64,000 nucleotides of DNA from positions 123,779,272 through 123,843,271 of the forward strand of contig NC_068359.1 of the NCBI RefSeq assembly GCF_020536995.1, written 5' to 3'. Positions 52,300-62,732 of the stretch are shown piece by piece. Positions within the stretch are counted from its first letter, which is position 1, and every line of letters begins with the position of its first letter. The position numbers and the translations under genes were made by a program. Under the pieces are notes generated by a model. The model searched no databases, was not told the origin of the DNA, and was given only the letters and a program-made list of their open reading frames with translations. The stretch is from Dreissena polymorpha. Taxonomy: Eukaryota > Mollusca > Bivalvia > Myida > Dreissenidae.

Positions 52300-53490
52300 C
52301 TACGCGTTCTTTTCAATCCAAGACTGACATTTGCTATCAATATCTGGAAGCGATGTCTCCAGCGACTTTAAAACGTCAGAGAACGTTTTTGGTGGGAGTA
52401 ATTTAAACGGATCTTCGTTGAACTTGATTCGGGGCCTTTTTGGCCGTTCTGACCTTGATCTCTGATCTTTGGCAGTCTTGGAAAGCGAACTGTGTTCCAA
52501 ACGGGGAGTTGTTAACGGACTGAAAACCTGCGGACTTTTTGTGTTCTTCCGGTGTAACTCAGAATAGTTCATGGAAAACTGAATGTCTCTTAATTCTTTT
52601 GGATTTTCCGTTAATGTGACGGAAGAAGTTGACGTCGCCGGGATTTCTTCCTCGCTCGAACCGAGCGGTGTCCTTGGCGACTTCCGGTTCGGATGCAAAA
52701 TCTTGTCAATGCGTTCTAACATCATGAACGTCTTCTCGCGTTCAATATTTTCAATGTCGAAGACTTCCGGTTTGTAGGATCTGTGATATTTCTCGATTTC
52801 AGGCAATGGATCCAGAGGACGAATGACGCGAATCGTGCCGTTTCTTGACCGGAAGTTTGTTACGGTACGCTGGTGACGTTCGCGCACTGAATCCGCAACT
52901 CGACTCATGGGCATTGACCTCTTGGGCGTAGGTTTCATGACGAGTTTTCGGGAGTCGCGGAACTGAAACGGTAGTTCCCTTGGTCGCATGTCCTCAGGCG
53001 TAAGCATCGTCTGCTCATCCAGGGGGTTCCGGGTGGTTCCCCATGGATTGTAGTTCCGTTCTTCGTCGTCGGAGATGGGAGCCAGCGGCGATTCGTAATC
53101 GGCGTGGCGGTGGCGAACAATTCTAGAAATGTGGGAAGGAAGGCTCATCGATGTTCCCGTGTAGCCAGTATATCCGGTCACGGTACTGTCAGCTCCTGAC
53201 ATCATTGAGATGCTCTGACGTGGCGTTGACGTCATATTGAACGTTTGACTTCGACGTGAGCTCGATTCCGGTTCGCTTAAGACGGACGTCGATATCGTCG
53301 GTAATACAGATAGCTTCCGCGGAACTGGCGGAAACTGGGGTATATTTGTTTTCCATTGCGCCTCCGCGATGTGGTCGAGCTTTTTATAGTACTCCGCCCC
53401 ACGTTTCACGTCGGACAGACGCTTATTCCGCGTCCCTTCGTTGTGAAAGAACGGCGGGGAAACATGTCCCGGCGGACTCTCGGCCAACAT
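52300..53490 (-). CDS. Uncharacterised 396-residue, Ser/Arg/Pro-rich protein
   Basis: A single open frame from ATG (53490-53488, context gccATGt) to TAG at 52302-52300. The composition is rich in Ser, Arg, Pro, Thr and Glu, with no signal peptide, membrane segment or cysteine cluster, so it is largely disordered. Order of parts: start MLAESPPGHVSPPFFHNEGT; a short helical piece (RGAEYYKKLDHIAEAQWK, about 31-48); PQFPPVPRKLSVLPT; a Gly/Tyr-Thr run (TGYTGYTGTS); a basic segment with KPTPKRSMPMSR; a helix-prone stretch (about 250-265, ENIEREKTFMMLERIDKIL); several SP/TP sites; and a C-terminal helical end (FSDVLKSLETSLPDIDSKCQ). GC content and CpG use are far higher than the flanks, which argues it is a real gene. 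It could be a one-exon gene or one large exon of a longer gene. No family recognised. Confidence 0.75.
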   Translation of the reverse strand: MLAESPPGHVSPPFFHNEGTRNKRLSDVKRGAEYYKKLDHIAEAQWKTNIPQFPPVPRKLSVLPTISTSVLSEPESSSRRSQTFNMTSTPRQSISMMSGADSTVTGYTGYTGTSMSLPSHISRIVRHRHADYESPLAPISDDEERNYNPWGTTRNPLDEQTMLTPEDMRPRELPFQFRDSRKLVMKPTPKRSMPMSRVADSVRERHQRTVTNFRSRNGTIRVIRPLDPLPEIEKYHRSYKPEVFDIENIEREKTFMMLERIDKILHPNRKSPRTPLGSSEEEIPATSTSSVTLTENPKELRDIQFSMNYSELHRKNTKSPQVFSPLTTPRLEHSSLSKTAKDQRSRSERPKRPRIKFNEDPFKLLPPKTFSDVLKSLETSLPDIDSKCQSWIEKNA

Positions 53491-53600
53491 GGCGTCGTCA
53501 GGTGCTATGGCGTCACACGGGTAGCGTCATTGGGCACACAGAGGCGCTTTTGATATCAGTGTGGGAACTGAAGCAAAACATATCGCTCAAATAAATAAGA
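53491..53600 (-). promoter_or_regulatory. Likely 5' leader/promoter of the 396-residue gene
   Basis: GC-richer than the surroundings and without in-frame upstream ATGs near the start. No TATA box is obvious. The overlapping plus frame 53256-53594 is an antisense shadow. Confidence 0.3.
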
Positions 53601-53804
53601 TGAAATGATTGACAGGTCAACCCGAAATACTATCAAGTGTATACTTATGTTTGAATACTTGTATGTACATGTATTTATATGCAAAATATTGTACATCCAT
53701 ATTATATCGAAGGTTTAACAGAAGTATCAGTACATATTGTACGTCAACACATAGAATTGTTATATGTATCTCGTATAGCATTGTATGTGTATTAAATCAT
53801 CCGT

Positions 53805-53968
53805 TAAGGTCACCGTGGCGCAACGGGAGGTTACGGATTCGATCCCCAAACGAGCAGCGTTCGCTAGGTCTTTCCCAAATACACAAAGGAAAGGAACTCG
53901 AGAGGATTTCAATAAGCCAGAGGCTTTTTATGAAATCGAGCTAAAATGAATAGGTTGAAACTAAAATG
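53805..53968 (+). mobile_element. tRNA-derived SINE, second copy
   Basis: 'ccgtggcgcaacgggagg' (A-box region), 'ggattcgatcccc' (B box), 'ggaactcgagaggatttcaa', 'gccagaggctttttatgaaa' and 'aaatgaataggttgaaact' follow the order of 42264-42463. Confidence 0.7.
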
Positions 53969-54239
53969 AAATAAATTATCGGTACACATGTCCATGCATA
54001 TATCGCATTGCCATTTGCTTGCAGAAACCCTTCCACAATGCATACCTACCGAAATAAATGGAACGCCTATATAATACTTCTATTTGTGTTATGTTTTGCA
54101 CACATATCTCAATAGTGCAAACTAACTGAAATGTCGGTGCCTTACGTATTAACATAAAGTAATAAGGATTGTTCATAATTATGCCGCGTCGTCCACGCAA
54201 GGTTTCGTGGTCTCGTTATCGGACAGGGTAGCTCCTTAC

Positions 54240-54350
54240 CCACTCTGGATCAGAAAACGATTTATTACATATTTCGGCCTATCTAACGGAGGATTCCGAA
54301 GATAGTCGATGCCTCACGATTGCTCCTGACCAGATGCAACATTTGTCACA
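54240..54350 (+). mobile_element. Diverged fragment of the CAAAGACC-family left end
   Basis: 'ctggatcagaaaacgattta', 'tctaacggaggattccgaag' and 'atagtcgatgcctcacgatt' align with 22773-22842. No TIR tip is visible, so it is an old truncated piece. Confidence 0.6.
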
Positions 54351-55580
54351 TATGACATAATATCATTTTAGCATGACGCGGGTCAATAAATAAATGTATG
54401 AAAACTGTTTAGCTCATTTTGGTGCCTCTATATATAATTGAATCAGTTATTTCTCACATTCGATCGAGAAATAAAAACAACTACAGATTTGTTCTGAAAT
54501 TTGGCAGATGTATTGAAAACTTATTCAAAAGATGCGAAGTGGCAAACTGATAGAATCTCTAGGGATATATAACAATAGTATGTGCATTGTGTCTGCCAGT
54601 TGTGACGATATACTATGACACATTCATAGTATCCGGCACGATATCTTGGATAAAATAGCACTCGTGGGTAATTAAATAACAATTACTAATAATCAAACGC
54701 CTTAAAAAAATAGTTTCCAATTATTCATTGAGCATATTGGAGGTGATGAAATGGATCAAATTATATGCTCACTGCGCCAATATCAATATTAAAATGCACA
54801 AATAGTGGCGTGTAACATATACGTTAGCCTATGCTAAAACCGAAATTACTTATCCATTATTGTACGCACGTAAACTGACATATGAGTTTTTATGTATTAG
54901 TACTTATAATGACGAAAAGTTCTTTATCAAAGCAATTTACTAATTTTTAAAAGTCGATTGCAAAAGTTTTTTTGTTTTTTTTTCGTGTATGAAAGAAAGC
55001 AAATCGGATAAAAACAGTTACAGGAAAGACTAAGACTTTGTTTAATTATTACGTTTTGATATATTAAAATAAAACCGAATACGTATAGATGACCTAGAAT
55101 GATGTTCAAGTGTCATGAAATAATAAAATTGTGTATTAATTACAGTCAACAATACATGTTTTAATTGAAATAATACTGCAATATTTATTGTTTGATCCGT
55201 TATTCATACGCAAAGCTTTAAAAAATCGACGTTTGACAATTCAATCACAGTTCGACATAGGAAAAATAACAATGAAGTACCACATTTGACACGAAATGAA
55301 AGGCTTTATCATTTATGGTTGTCTTTTAATTATTAAAAAAAAACCTTTTTGACACGATATTGTTTCCCGTTGCTATGAAATATACATAGTCTACGCTTTA
55401 TTTCCTTATTGGATTATATTATAACGTGAAATGGAATGTTACATAATCTTTCATAAACTGAATGTTTCCTTTTTATTGTTTGCTTTCTCTTGGCTTATAG
55501 GGAAATAGCTATGAATTCAAACTGGCAATGGACTGTTTCATATCATATGTCATATGTTTCGAAAATCAATACAAGTGTGT
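54351..55580. other. Intergenic, nothing recognised
   Basis: AT-rich. Confidence 0.45.
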
Positions 55581-55584
55581 CATG

Positions 55585-55735
55585 TTTTGAGAAAAAAATG
55601 GGCAAAATGCATGCGCGTAAAGTGTCGTCCCAGATTAACCTGTGCAGTCCGCACAGGCTAATCAGGGACGACACTTTCCGCTTAAACTAGATTTTCGGTA
55701 AAAGGGACTTCCTTTAAACGAAATATACCATTTGA
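55585..55735. mobile_element. Palindromic MITE, 5' part only
   Basis: 'gcgtaaagtgtcgtcccaga', 'tgcagtccgcacaggctaat', 'cagggacgacactttccgct' are close to consensus; the second half is missing. Looks younger than the copy at 655. Confidence 0.7.
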
Positions 55736-56752
55736 GCAGAAATTCAACTTTCAAAGAGATCGATTATCGGTTGTTTGATATATAAAATTTGAAAATCAAT
55801 AAGGGTAGTTCAAGCTGGCATCAATATACTGACGAAATATTATATGACATATCCGGATGATGTTTCATACCGTAATATTGAAATGTTTTATTAATAGTTT
55901 TCTAGTATACGTATGTACAAGCTTGTCATTTATAACATTTGAGGCAAGACAGCGCGCGTTTTTGTACGAAATTAGTATTGTATGATAATAACCCGCGTCT
56001 TACGAAAAAGGGTCGTATGCCTTATGCGGACTTTTATGCTCCACACTAGCCTGCGCATAGTCCGCTAATCACGCTGGGTATGCGGATACTTTGATAACTG
56101 ATGGCACTTCGATACCAGATAACAACAAAAGTCACGCGCGAGAGGTAAGTTCGTCAGTTTTTTTTAAGTTTTATCATAAATATTAGTTTTTTAGACAAGG
56201 CGCATGGTCGAGTTTATAAATGGTGTATCCTTTTCTATTGCAAAGAAAAACATCACGGAAGAATGGTAGATTTTTCCCCCAAAAAATAGAAAAATCGGTC
56301 GGAAAACAGCATAAACTGGATAAACAGTAAATATTTCAACAAAATAAAACTACTTAGAAATATTGCAAGAAATTGTTTGATGTTCCGGTATGTAGAGTAA
56401 TCACTGTTCTTCAAATACTGAAATTTTGATCGTATTCAATTAAATATAAACGAAGATAGAGCATTTTTAATAGGTGGCATTTATGAAGTTGCGGATACTT
56501 TGATTCCCGATATAGGGCACTTCGGATAACAGAGACTTTCAACAAATTGGGCACTCTGAAAACCGAGTTTAATCTTCTACCTGAAATGCATTTATTTATA
56601 TAATGGCTATTCTTACCAACCATTTTGAAGTACGAATCAATTTGCATTGTCAAGCCCGACACATTGAGAATCTATGCATAACGTACTTACATACACATGT
56701 AAAATATAACCAATGGCGTTGTTCGTTTTCAAAACTCGTATTACTATTAATT
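55736..56752. other. Intergenic with short internal similarity
   Basis: 'gcggatactttgat…ggcacttcg' occurs at 56082-56112 and 56491-56523, and in inverse, weaker form at 58285-58365. This may be the remains of an older element enclosing 56753-57867. Confidence 0.35.
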
Positions 56753-57867
56753 CACCCCCGGAAACCCGATATGCTGTGAGAGGTTGGACATGCTAGGAGA
56801 AGTAGTCGATAAATTTCAAATAATTTCGGTAGGGTAAGTAAATCCAGTTCTATAATTGTTTAAAGGCATTTTTGAAATAAAATATATTTTGGTGCATGCA
56901 AAGGAGGTATTACCATGTATGTTTGAAAAATCCTGGTTATTTATATTCAGGATTTATTGAAATATGGCTATTTAAAGTCGACGATGCAGGGATTTGTCCC
57001 ATATTTAGCACTTTATTTACAAATTTCTTTAAAGGTACGTCAGTGAAAAAGTTTTTTCAGCGACAATTATATTAACCAATGTCCCCGAGTAACATATCCG
57101 CCAGGGTTTCTTAAAAAAATTCGTATTGGTGGAAAAGTTCGACTTTACTTTCAACATGTTGATGAAAAAATGATATGACATGGTGCTGTGCAAAGATGTC
57201 GAGATATGACATGAGTGAAGTTCATTAATAAACTTAAAAGCTCACTATTACAGCTGATTTATGCCCACTCTGACGCATTGTAGATCATTTTCATTGAACT
57301 TTGAGGGTTTTTAATTATATCCGTTCTGAAGCTGAGTTAATTTCCAGCTTACTTGTATCTTTTTTTATTGTTTGAAAATCATTGTAAATGTAAAGCAATT
57401 GATTCATACAGGTAAAAATATACGTCCGGTAATCAAACTAAACATTTATAATAATATTTTCTGCCTGTAGTCCCAATTAAGGGCGGTAAACTTTCATACA
57501 TTTGAACTAAATTTGTATCTATTATACATGACTTCAAGTTGAGAGCTTTGCAAACATCTCCGACGATGTACGCGTGTAAGTGTTTGTTTCTTTTCGTTCT
57601 TTTTGGTAACTATATATGCAAAATATAAAAATTTATTTTCAAAACGCAATCCACGCCTCCTTCTTACGTGTATTTGCATAGATAACACGCAGATACAACA
57701 TACGTGGTAATACCTCCTTTGTATACACCAAAATATATTTTATTTCAAAAATGCCTTTAAACAATTATAGAACTGGATTTACTTACCCTACCGAAATTCT
57801 TTGAAATCTATCGGCTACTTCGACTAGCATGTCCAACCTTTCACAGCATATCGGGTTTCCGGGGGTG
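56753..57867. mobile_element. TIR element with long (about 165-bp) arms and TAATT duplication
   Basis: CACCCCCGGAAACCCGATAT and complement form the tips; the arms stay nearly identical as far as 'aaggaggtattacca'. TAATT flanks both sides (56748-56752, 57868-57872). The 780-bp interior has no transposase. A 5-bp duplication and CAC tip would suit a Transib-like or hAT5-like enzyme; not settled. Confidence 0.75.
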
Positions 57868-58855
57868 TAATTTACAAAATTAATATTATAAGTGCCAATT
57901 TTAAATAAGATTCAAATGCTTATTTTTGAAGTAATATATTTCAAGTGACGACCGACAACAATTGTCTAAATAATAAACTTGTTTTAAGTGGTAAATTGAG
58001 ATTAAGAGAATTGAAAATACAACGGATGATGTGGATCAACACGATATGGATGAAGACGATACTGATGCGTAGCCACAAAATTTATAAGAGATCGGAAAAC
58101 TCCCTTTTATTATCATATTCCAAATAAATAAGAACATGTTTCGGTATTTCGTTTTTAATTTACGTCAGTTCATACATTTTTATTTATTGCCTGTTTACTA
58201 TAGCAGTATTTTACAGCGAATTCTGCATTTCTGATTCACTAAATAGAGTGTGTTATATCTGGTAAAAAGTGTCGAGTTATCTGGAATCAAAGTGCCACTG
58301 TCTTTGAGATGATCGGTAATAGAAGTGCCTATGAAAATTTGGTATCCGACTTTCAAAACATTTGAATTTCCTAAAATACGTTATTTAACTAAAATTTAAC
58401 ATGTTGTAACATTAAAGGACATATTGATATTTTATTTCTATTAGCTGGCACGTTCTTGATTTATTTCCAAGTATTTTTATTTTGTTGAAATACGTACTGA
58501 TCATCGAATTCATGACGATTATCGATGAAATTTTATCTCTTTTTTTATAATCCACTGTTTTTTTTCACGACTTTCATGAAAGTCGATTATCGATTAATCT
58601 AAATGTTGGATTTTCGTCAATACCCAAATCAAATATGCAAATACAAGTGAGTTCTAAACTACTGCTTTTGTTTTGTTAAATTGAGGTGCAATTACATCGT
58701 CCATTAAACATAAATGTAAGACATTGACATCCCTTTAATATTAGGATGATGATTACGGCGACGATGACCTTGTTGCGTATATTTGAAGCTATATGTATTT
58801 TAGTATAGATATTTAGTTGAAGCCATCAAAAGAACACAAAAAAACATAGTTGTAA
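57868..58855. other. Intergenic, possible but unproven exon tails
   Basis: Two short acidic frames (58001-58069, DDVDQHDMDEDDTDA; 58745-58786, DDDYGDDDLVAYI after an acceptor-like site) end at stops. Neither can be tied to an upstream exon. Confidence 0.3.
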
Positions 58856-58859
58856 CGTT

Positions 58860-59100
58860 CTTGTGTATATTTTACATTAAATATTCGTCGAAAAAATGAC
58901 GTCATTTCACAGTACATTTATTTTATGCTTTCCGGTGGTTTAAAGAGAAATATCAGTAAATTAAAACTGATATTTCACTGTTTTAAACAGTGAAACTATC
59001 GATATTTTTCACTGGTATTTTTCACTGTTTAAAACAGTGAAATATCAGTTTTAATTCACTGATATTTCTCTTTAAACCACCGGAAAGCATAAAATAAAAT
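58860..59100. mobile_element. Foldback element with near-perfect 180-bp palindrome
   Basis: From 58918 ('tttattttatgctttccggt') to 59098 ('accggaaagcataaaataaa') the sequence is an almost perfect inverted repeat. Each arm itself holds the smaller palindrome 'cactgttttaaacagtg'. Siblings at 36722-36965 and 35530-35735. Confidence 0.85.
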
Positions 59101-59214
59101 TAAATATTTCTTATATACACTACACAATCAAATATTTCTTAAACAAATGACACGTGGTTCAGTTCTGAAATAGGATTGTTGTTTCACTAATTTGTAAGTA
59201 CATCATTTGGGCCG

Positions 59215-59400
59215 TGCTCTGTGAATAAGGGGTTAAATATATGTGCTTAAAGTGTCGTCCCAGATTAGCCAGTGCAGTGAGCACAGGCTAATCAGGGATG
59301 ACCATTTCCGCTTTAATGATACTTTTCGTTTTAAGAAAGTATTTTCTTCGCAAAAATCAAGTTTAGGCGGAAAGTGTCGTCCCTGATTAGCCGTTTGCCT
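59215..59400. mobile_element. Palindromic MITE copy
   Basis: 'cttaaagtgtcgtcccagat', 'gcacaggctaatcagggatg' and, inverted, 'gaaagtgtcgtccctgatta'. The right end is cut off. Confidence 0.7.
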
Positions 59401-60000
59401 TTTTCTTGACAAAACAGTTTGTTAAATGCCATGCAGTAAATTTGAATCATTTTTACGTAAAATATATGCACAAATATAAAAATATATAATATATACACCA
59501 TGATATACTCTATCTGAGTTAAAATATCTTTGCTAATTTATCCATCCAAAATACGCATGCTAAGAGCTGATAGTTTTTATTATATTTGCATTAAAAGCTC
59601 ACCTTTCAATTAAACCATTTTTCACATGAATTAATCTCCAATACCGAATTTATTCTAAATGATAATTGGAAATACAAATTCAAGAATATCACTCACCGAT
59701 ACATTCAACCCCAAGCGGCCTGTGAACACGAAATTCCAATAGATGTCGAAGTGGATATACCTAAACCTAGATACTTATCAAATTGTTAAATAATGATATC
59801 AATATGCTGATGTTTCATTTGAATACAAGTTACCAGTTGTTTAGCTGCGTTTGTTGACTTATTGGAACAACAGGGGTCAATTTTGACAAATGATTAAGGC
59901 TAACAGAGTGAATAGTTGTTATAGATTGCGTTATTGTGTTTATAATGATCATACGTGGATATAAGGATTGATTTTAGCGCCTAAAGTATGCCGAAGCTTC
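59401..60000. other. Intergenic, nothing recognised
   Basis: AT-rich. Confidence 0.45.
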
Positions 60001-60014
60001 GTACGAGCGATGAT

Positions 60015-60205
60015 ATGAAATAGTGGCACCTGCACTCCGCACAGGCTAATCAGGGACGACACTTTCCGCTTTAATGAAATGTTTAAAGGAAGTCTCTTCT
60101 TAATGAAATCCTTTCCAGACGAAAAGCTTCGTATGCGGCTTCACATGCTTATATGGGATGACACTTACGCACATGCATTAAGCCCCGTTTTCACATAGCA
60201 AGTTT
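60015..60205. mobile_element. Palindromic MITE copy, left edge lost
   Basis: 'tccgcacaggctaatcaggg', 'aaggaagtctcttctta' and 'gggatgacacttacgcacat' end in 'gcattaagccccgttttcac'. Confidence 0.7.
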
Positions 60206-60294
60206 TTTTTTTGTATGCATACTTTTGAATGTACGTGTTTTTGTGTAAATCTCAGCCCGTTTGATTTATTTCGATGCGTATGTGGTACGTACTA

Positions 60295-61228
60295 CAGTCC
60301 ACTCTCGTTATCTCGAAGTCGGCGGGAACAAGAAAAAATATCGAGATAACGAGAGTTCGAGATATCCGATAAGGCGTTTTCAAAGAAAAAATGATACGAA
60401 CATTTACCTTGTTTTTAACATCTAAATACCTGCTAAGTGGTCTAACAAAAGCCGTCACCGTGTGGTATAATACTCTCTACCTGATATATACGCGTTTTTT
60501 CGAGGCACGATTAATTTTGCTATTTAAATGCTTAAAATGATGTTTTAAGTATTACAGAATTGCATGGACACATTCGGGTATAATTTTTCTAAACTGTCAA
60601 ATAAACATTCGGTAATGTTGCTATTTAAAGTTCTGATGCAATTGACGTCCAATCAAGACGAGGGTTTTCCATCTGAACATGCGTAAATCACGTTCCGGAA
60701 TACTGAACTGTACATGTACAGTTTGTAGTTTGAAATGCAAAGTTAAATCGATTATTAGTCCATGATCAAATAAAAATTAAAAGCCATTTTGAGTCTTGTC
60801 TTTATTATCTTTATTACTCAATATCCCCAGAGTGACAGTTAAAGTGACAGGCCTTACTCAAGTGTTAATGGCTAACGAAATAACACACGTGTGATCATTG
60901 ATGCAATTAACGGATCAATTTCCTACCGCACAGTATCGGGAGCAGCCGGGCGAAGCGGGACGGTGAAGTATCAAAGACAAAATTTCTCACCCTTTGCCGA
61001 CACTGGAACAGTTATTCGCACTTCGAGATAAACCACAGTAAATACATGTAAAATCGGGACTCGGGACAAAATTTTATATCGACATATCGAATTATTCGAC
61101 ATAACGAAAATCGAGATATGCGATGTTTATTTATATAGATAAAGAAGGAAAAACGTTGGGACATTGAGCTTACTTCGACATATCGAGAATATCGAGATAT
61201 CCGATGTCGAGATAACGAGAGTGGACTG
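60295..61228. mobile_element. Pogo/Tigger-like MITE, 934 bp
   Basis: CAGTCCACTCTCGTTATCTC and complement at the ends, TA on both sides (60293-60294, 61229-61230). Subterminal 'tatcgagataacgagag' and 'cgagatatccgat' repeats. CAGT…CTC tips are typical of Tigger-like elements. No transposase frame left. Confidence 0.8.
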
Positions 61229-61475
61229 TAGTGTGCGTGAGTTTGTGCGTGTATGGCGCGTTATGCGTGTGTGGTTTAAGTACGTCATGCATGCGTGTAT
61301 TTGATGCTTGCAGGGTTTACGTAGATGCTTTTGAGATGGGCGTATTTTAAATGTCTATATGCATGTGCGATGGTGGTGTATTTTATTATATAGTATTCGC
61401 GTATGATCCATGCGTGTTCCATAATGCGTGCGTGGTAATGTCTGTGGGTGTGCGAGTATGGTGTAAGCACACATT
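61229..61475. repeat. Imperfect (TGCGTG)n-like stretch
   Basis: Repeated 'gtgcgtg', 'tgcgtgt' and 'atgcgtg' words with no strict period. Confidence 0.5.
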
Positions 61476-61975
61476 AATCACACTTAAACGCAAAACTTGA
61501 TACCGCGGTAAATAATTTCTCAAAACGGGAAATATATCAACGTTCAAAAGCTATTATTTGATATCATAGGTATATGAAACGCTTCAACAATTCGGAACGA
61601 TGTGCAGGTATGGTTTCATCAAGCTGCACGTGGATTATGAAATATGCGAATATAATTGGTTTTATGTCTTATGTTATTATATTTTTTTATGAGAATCCAA
61701 TAAAAAACAAACTGCATATTTGTTCTGATGTAGGATCGAACGTTGTTCATGTTCAAGTAGACGATGACCTTCTCGTCAATCGTAATTAAACACCGCCTGT
61801 AGTTAGCGCTAGAGAAACACGTACATGTACATGTATTACGCAACTTGCGTATGGCCGGTATTCATAAACTCGTTCGGTTTGGCATCAAACTCACCCGATC
61901 CAAACAGCATTAAATATTTATGGATCTAGTTGCAAATGGCTGTAATGACACTTCCCTTCAATCCTGGATAGCCAG
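61476..61975. other. Intergenic, nothing recognised
   Basis: The frames at 61574-61789 and 61619-61843 overlap on opposite strands and lack support. Confidence 0.4.
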
Positions 61976-61978
61976 TAT

Positions 61979-62225
61979 GAACTTGAACGGATTCGTATTT
62001 GGGAAAAAATTAACAATCCACCCTTATTCGGGAACGGATGAACATTCCACGCGTATTCGGGAATGCACGAACATTCCACCCGTATTCGGAAAAGCATAAA
62101 CATTCAATCCGTATTGGGGAATGCGCGGTCATTACATCCGTATTAAAGATTGCACGAACATTCCACCATTATTCGGAAATGCATTATCATTCGCCCGTAT
62201 CGGTAAATGCATGAACATCCCAACG
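61979..62225. repeat. 29-bp minisatellite, about eight diverged units
   Basis: Unit 'cacccgtattcgggaatgca' + 'cgaacattc' with 28-30-bp spacing. Divergence of 10-30 percent between units suggests an old array. Confidence 0.8.
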
Positions 62226-62677
62226 GCTTTCATCAAACACGTTTAGTGCTAGATAAAAATAATGTGTCAACTGCATCAGAGAAATTAACAGGCATTCATG
62301 ATAATGAGAAGCCAGATACGTGTATATTTTAAGCCCATGTTCAATTAGGGATTAACCGTTTAATGATTAACAGTGAAAGTAAATATTTGTATATCGTGCC
62401 ATTGTGTGACTGTTCATAACTATTTTCGACCATAAATCCTACACCCTTTGTTATTTATGTTGGGTGCTCGGCCTCTGACTCATTCGGTCTAGGTATATAT
62501 TTGTACGTTAAGCTTAGAAGTTTCATTTTAAATTTAATTCGACATATTTATTAAGTGCACTTTATCGAAGTGTTACTGTACTCATTTGCGTTCGGGGGTT
62601 TCCGGATATGTTCGTTTGAAGTAGCTGCCGAATAATTGCGGAAAATATCGACATCACCCGAAAGTCGTTGAACAGCA

Positions 62678-62732
62678 ATGGCAGACAAAAAAGTGCCGTA
62701 CGATTTTCTCGAAGAAACGATCACTTACGCCT
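62678..62732 (+). CDS. Candidate first coding exon (MADKKVPYDFLEETITYA…)
   Basis: ATG in a good context (cagcaATGg) opens 18 codons, then a donor (CCT|gttaagt) at 62733 ends the exon in phase 1. Sequence before it is GC-richer and holds no ATG close by, as in a 5' leader. The next exon would lie right of the window. The acceptor at 63117 was tested: in phase it stops after 12 codons, so it is not the partner. No family recognised. Confidence 0.35.

Noticed and set aside
53256-53594. 112-codon plus-strand frame and the shorter ones at 52583 and 53356
   Set aside because: Antisense shadows of the CpG-rich 396-residue gene.
58001-58069. Acidic tail-like frame with an AATAAA about 50 bases after it
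   Set aside because: No acceptor with a pyrimidine tract precedes it and no upstream exon matches; the similar one at 58745 has an acceptor but only 13 codons.
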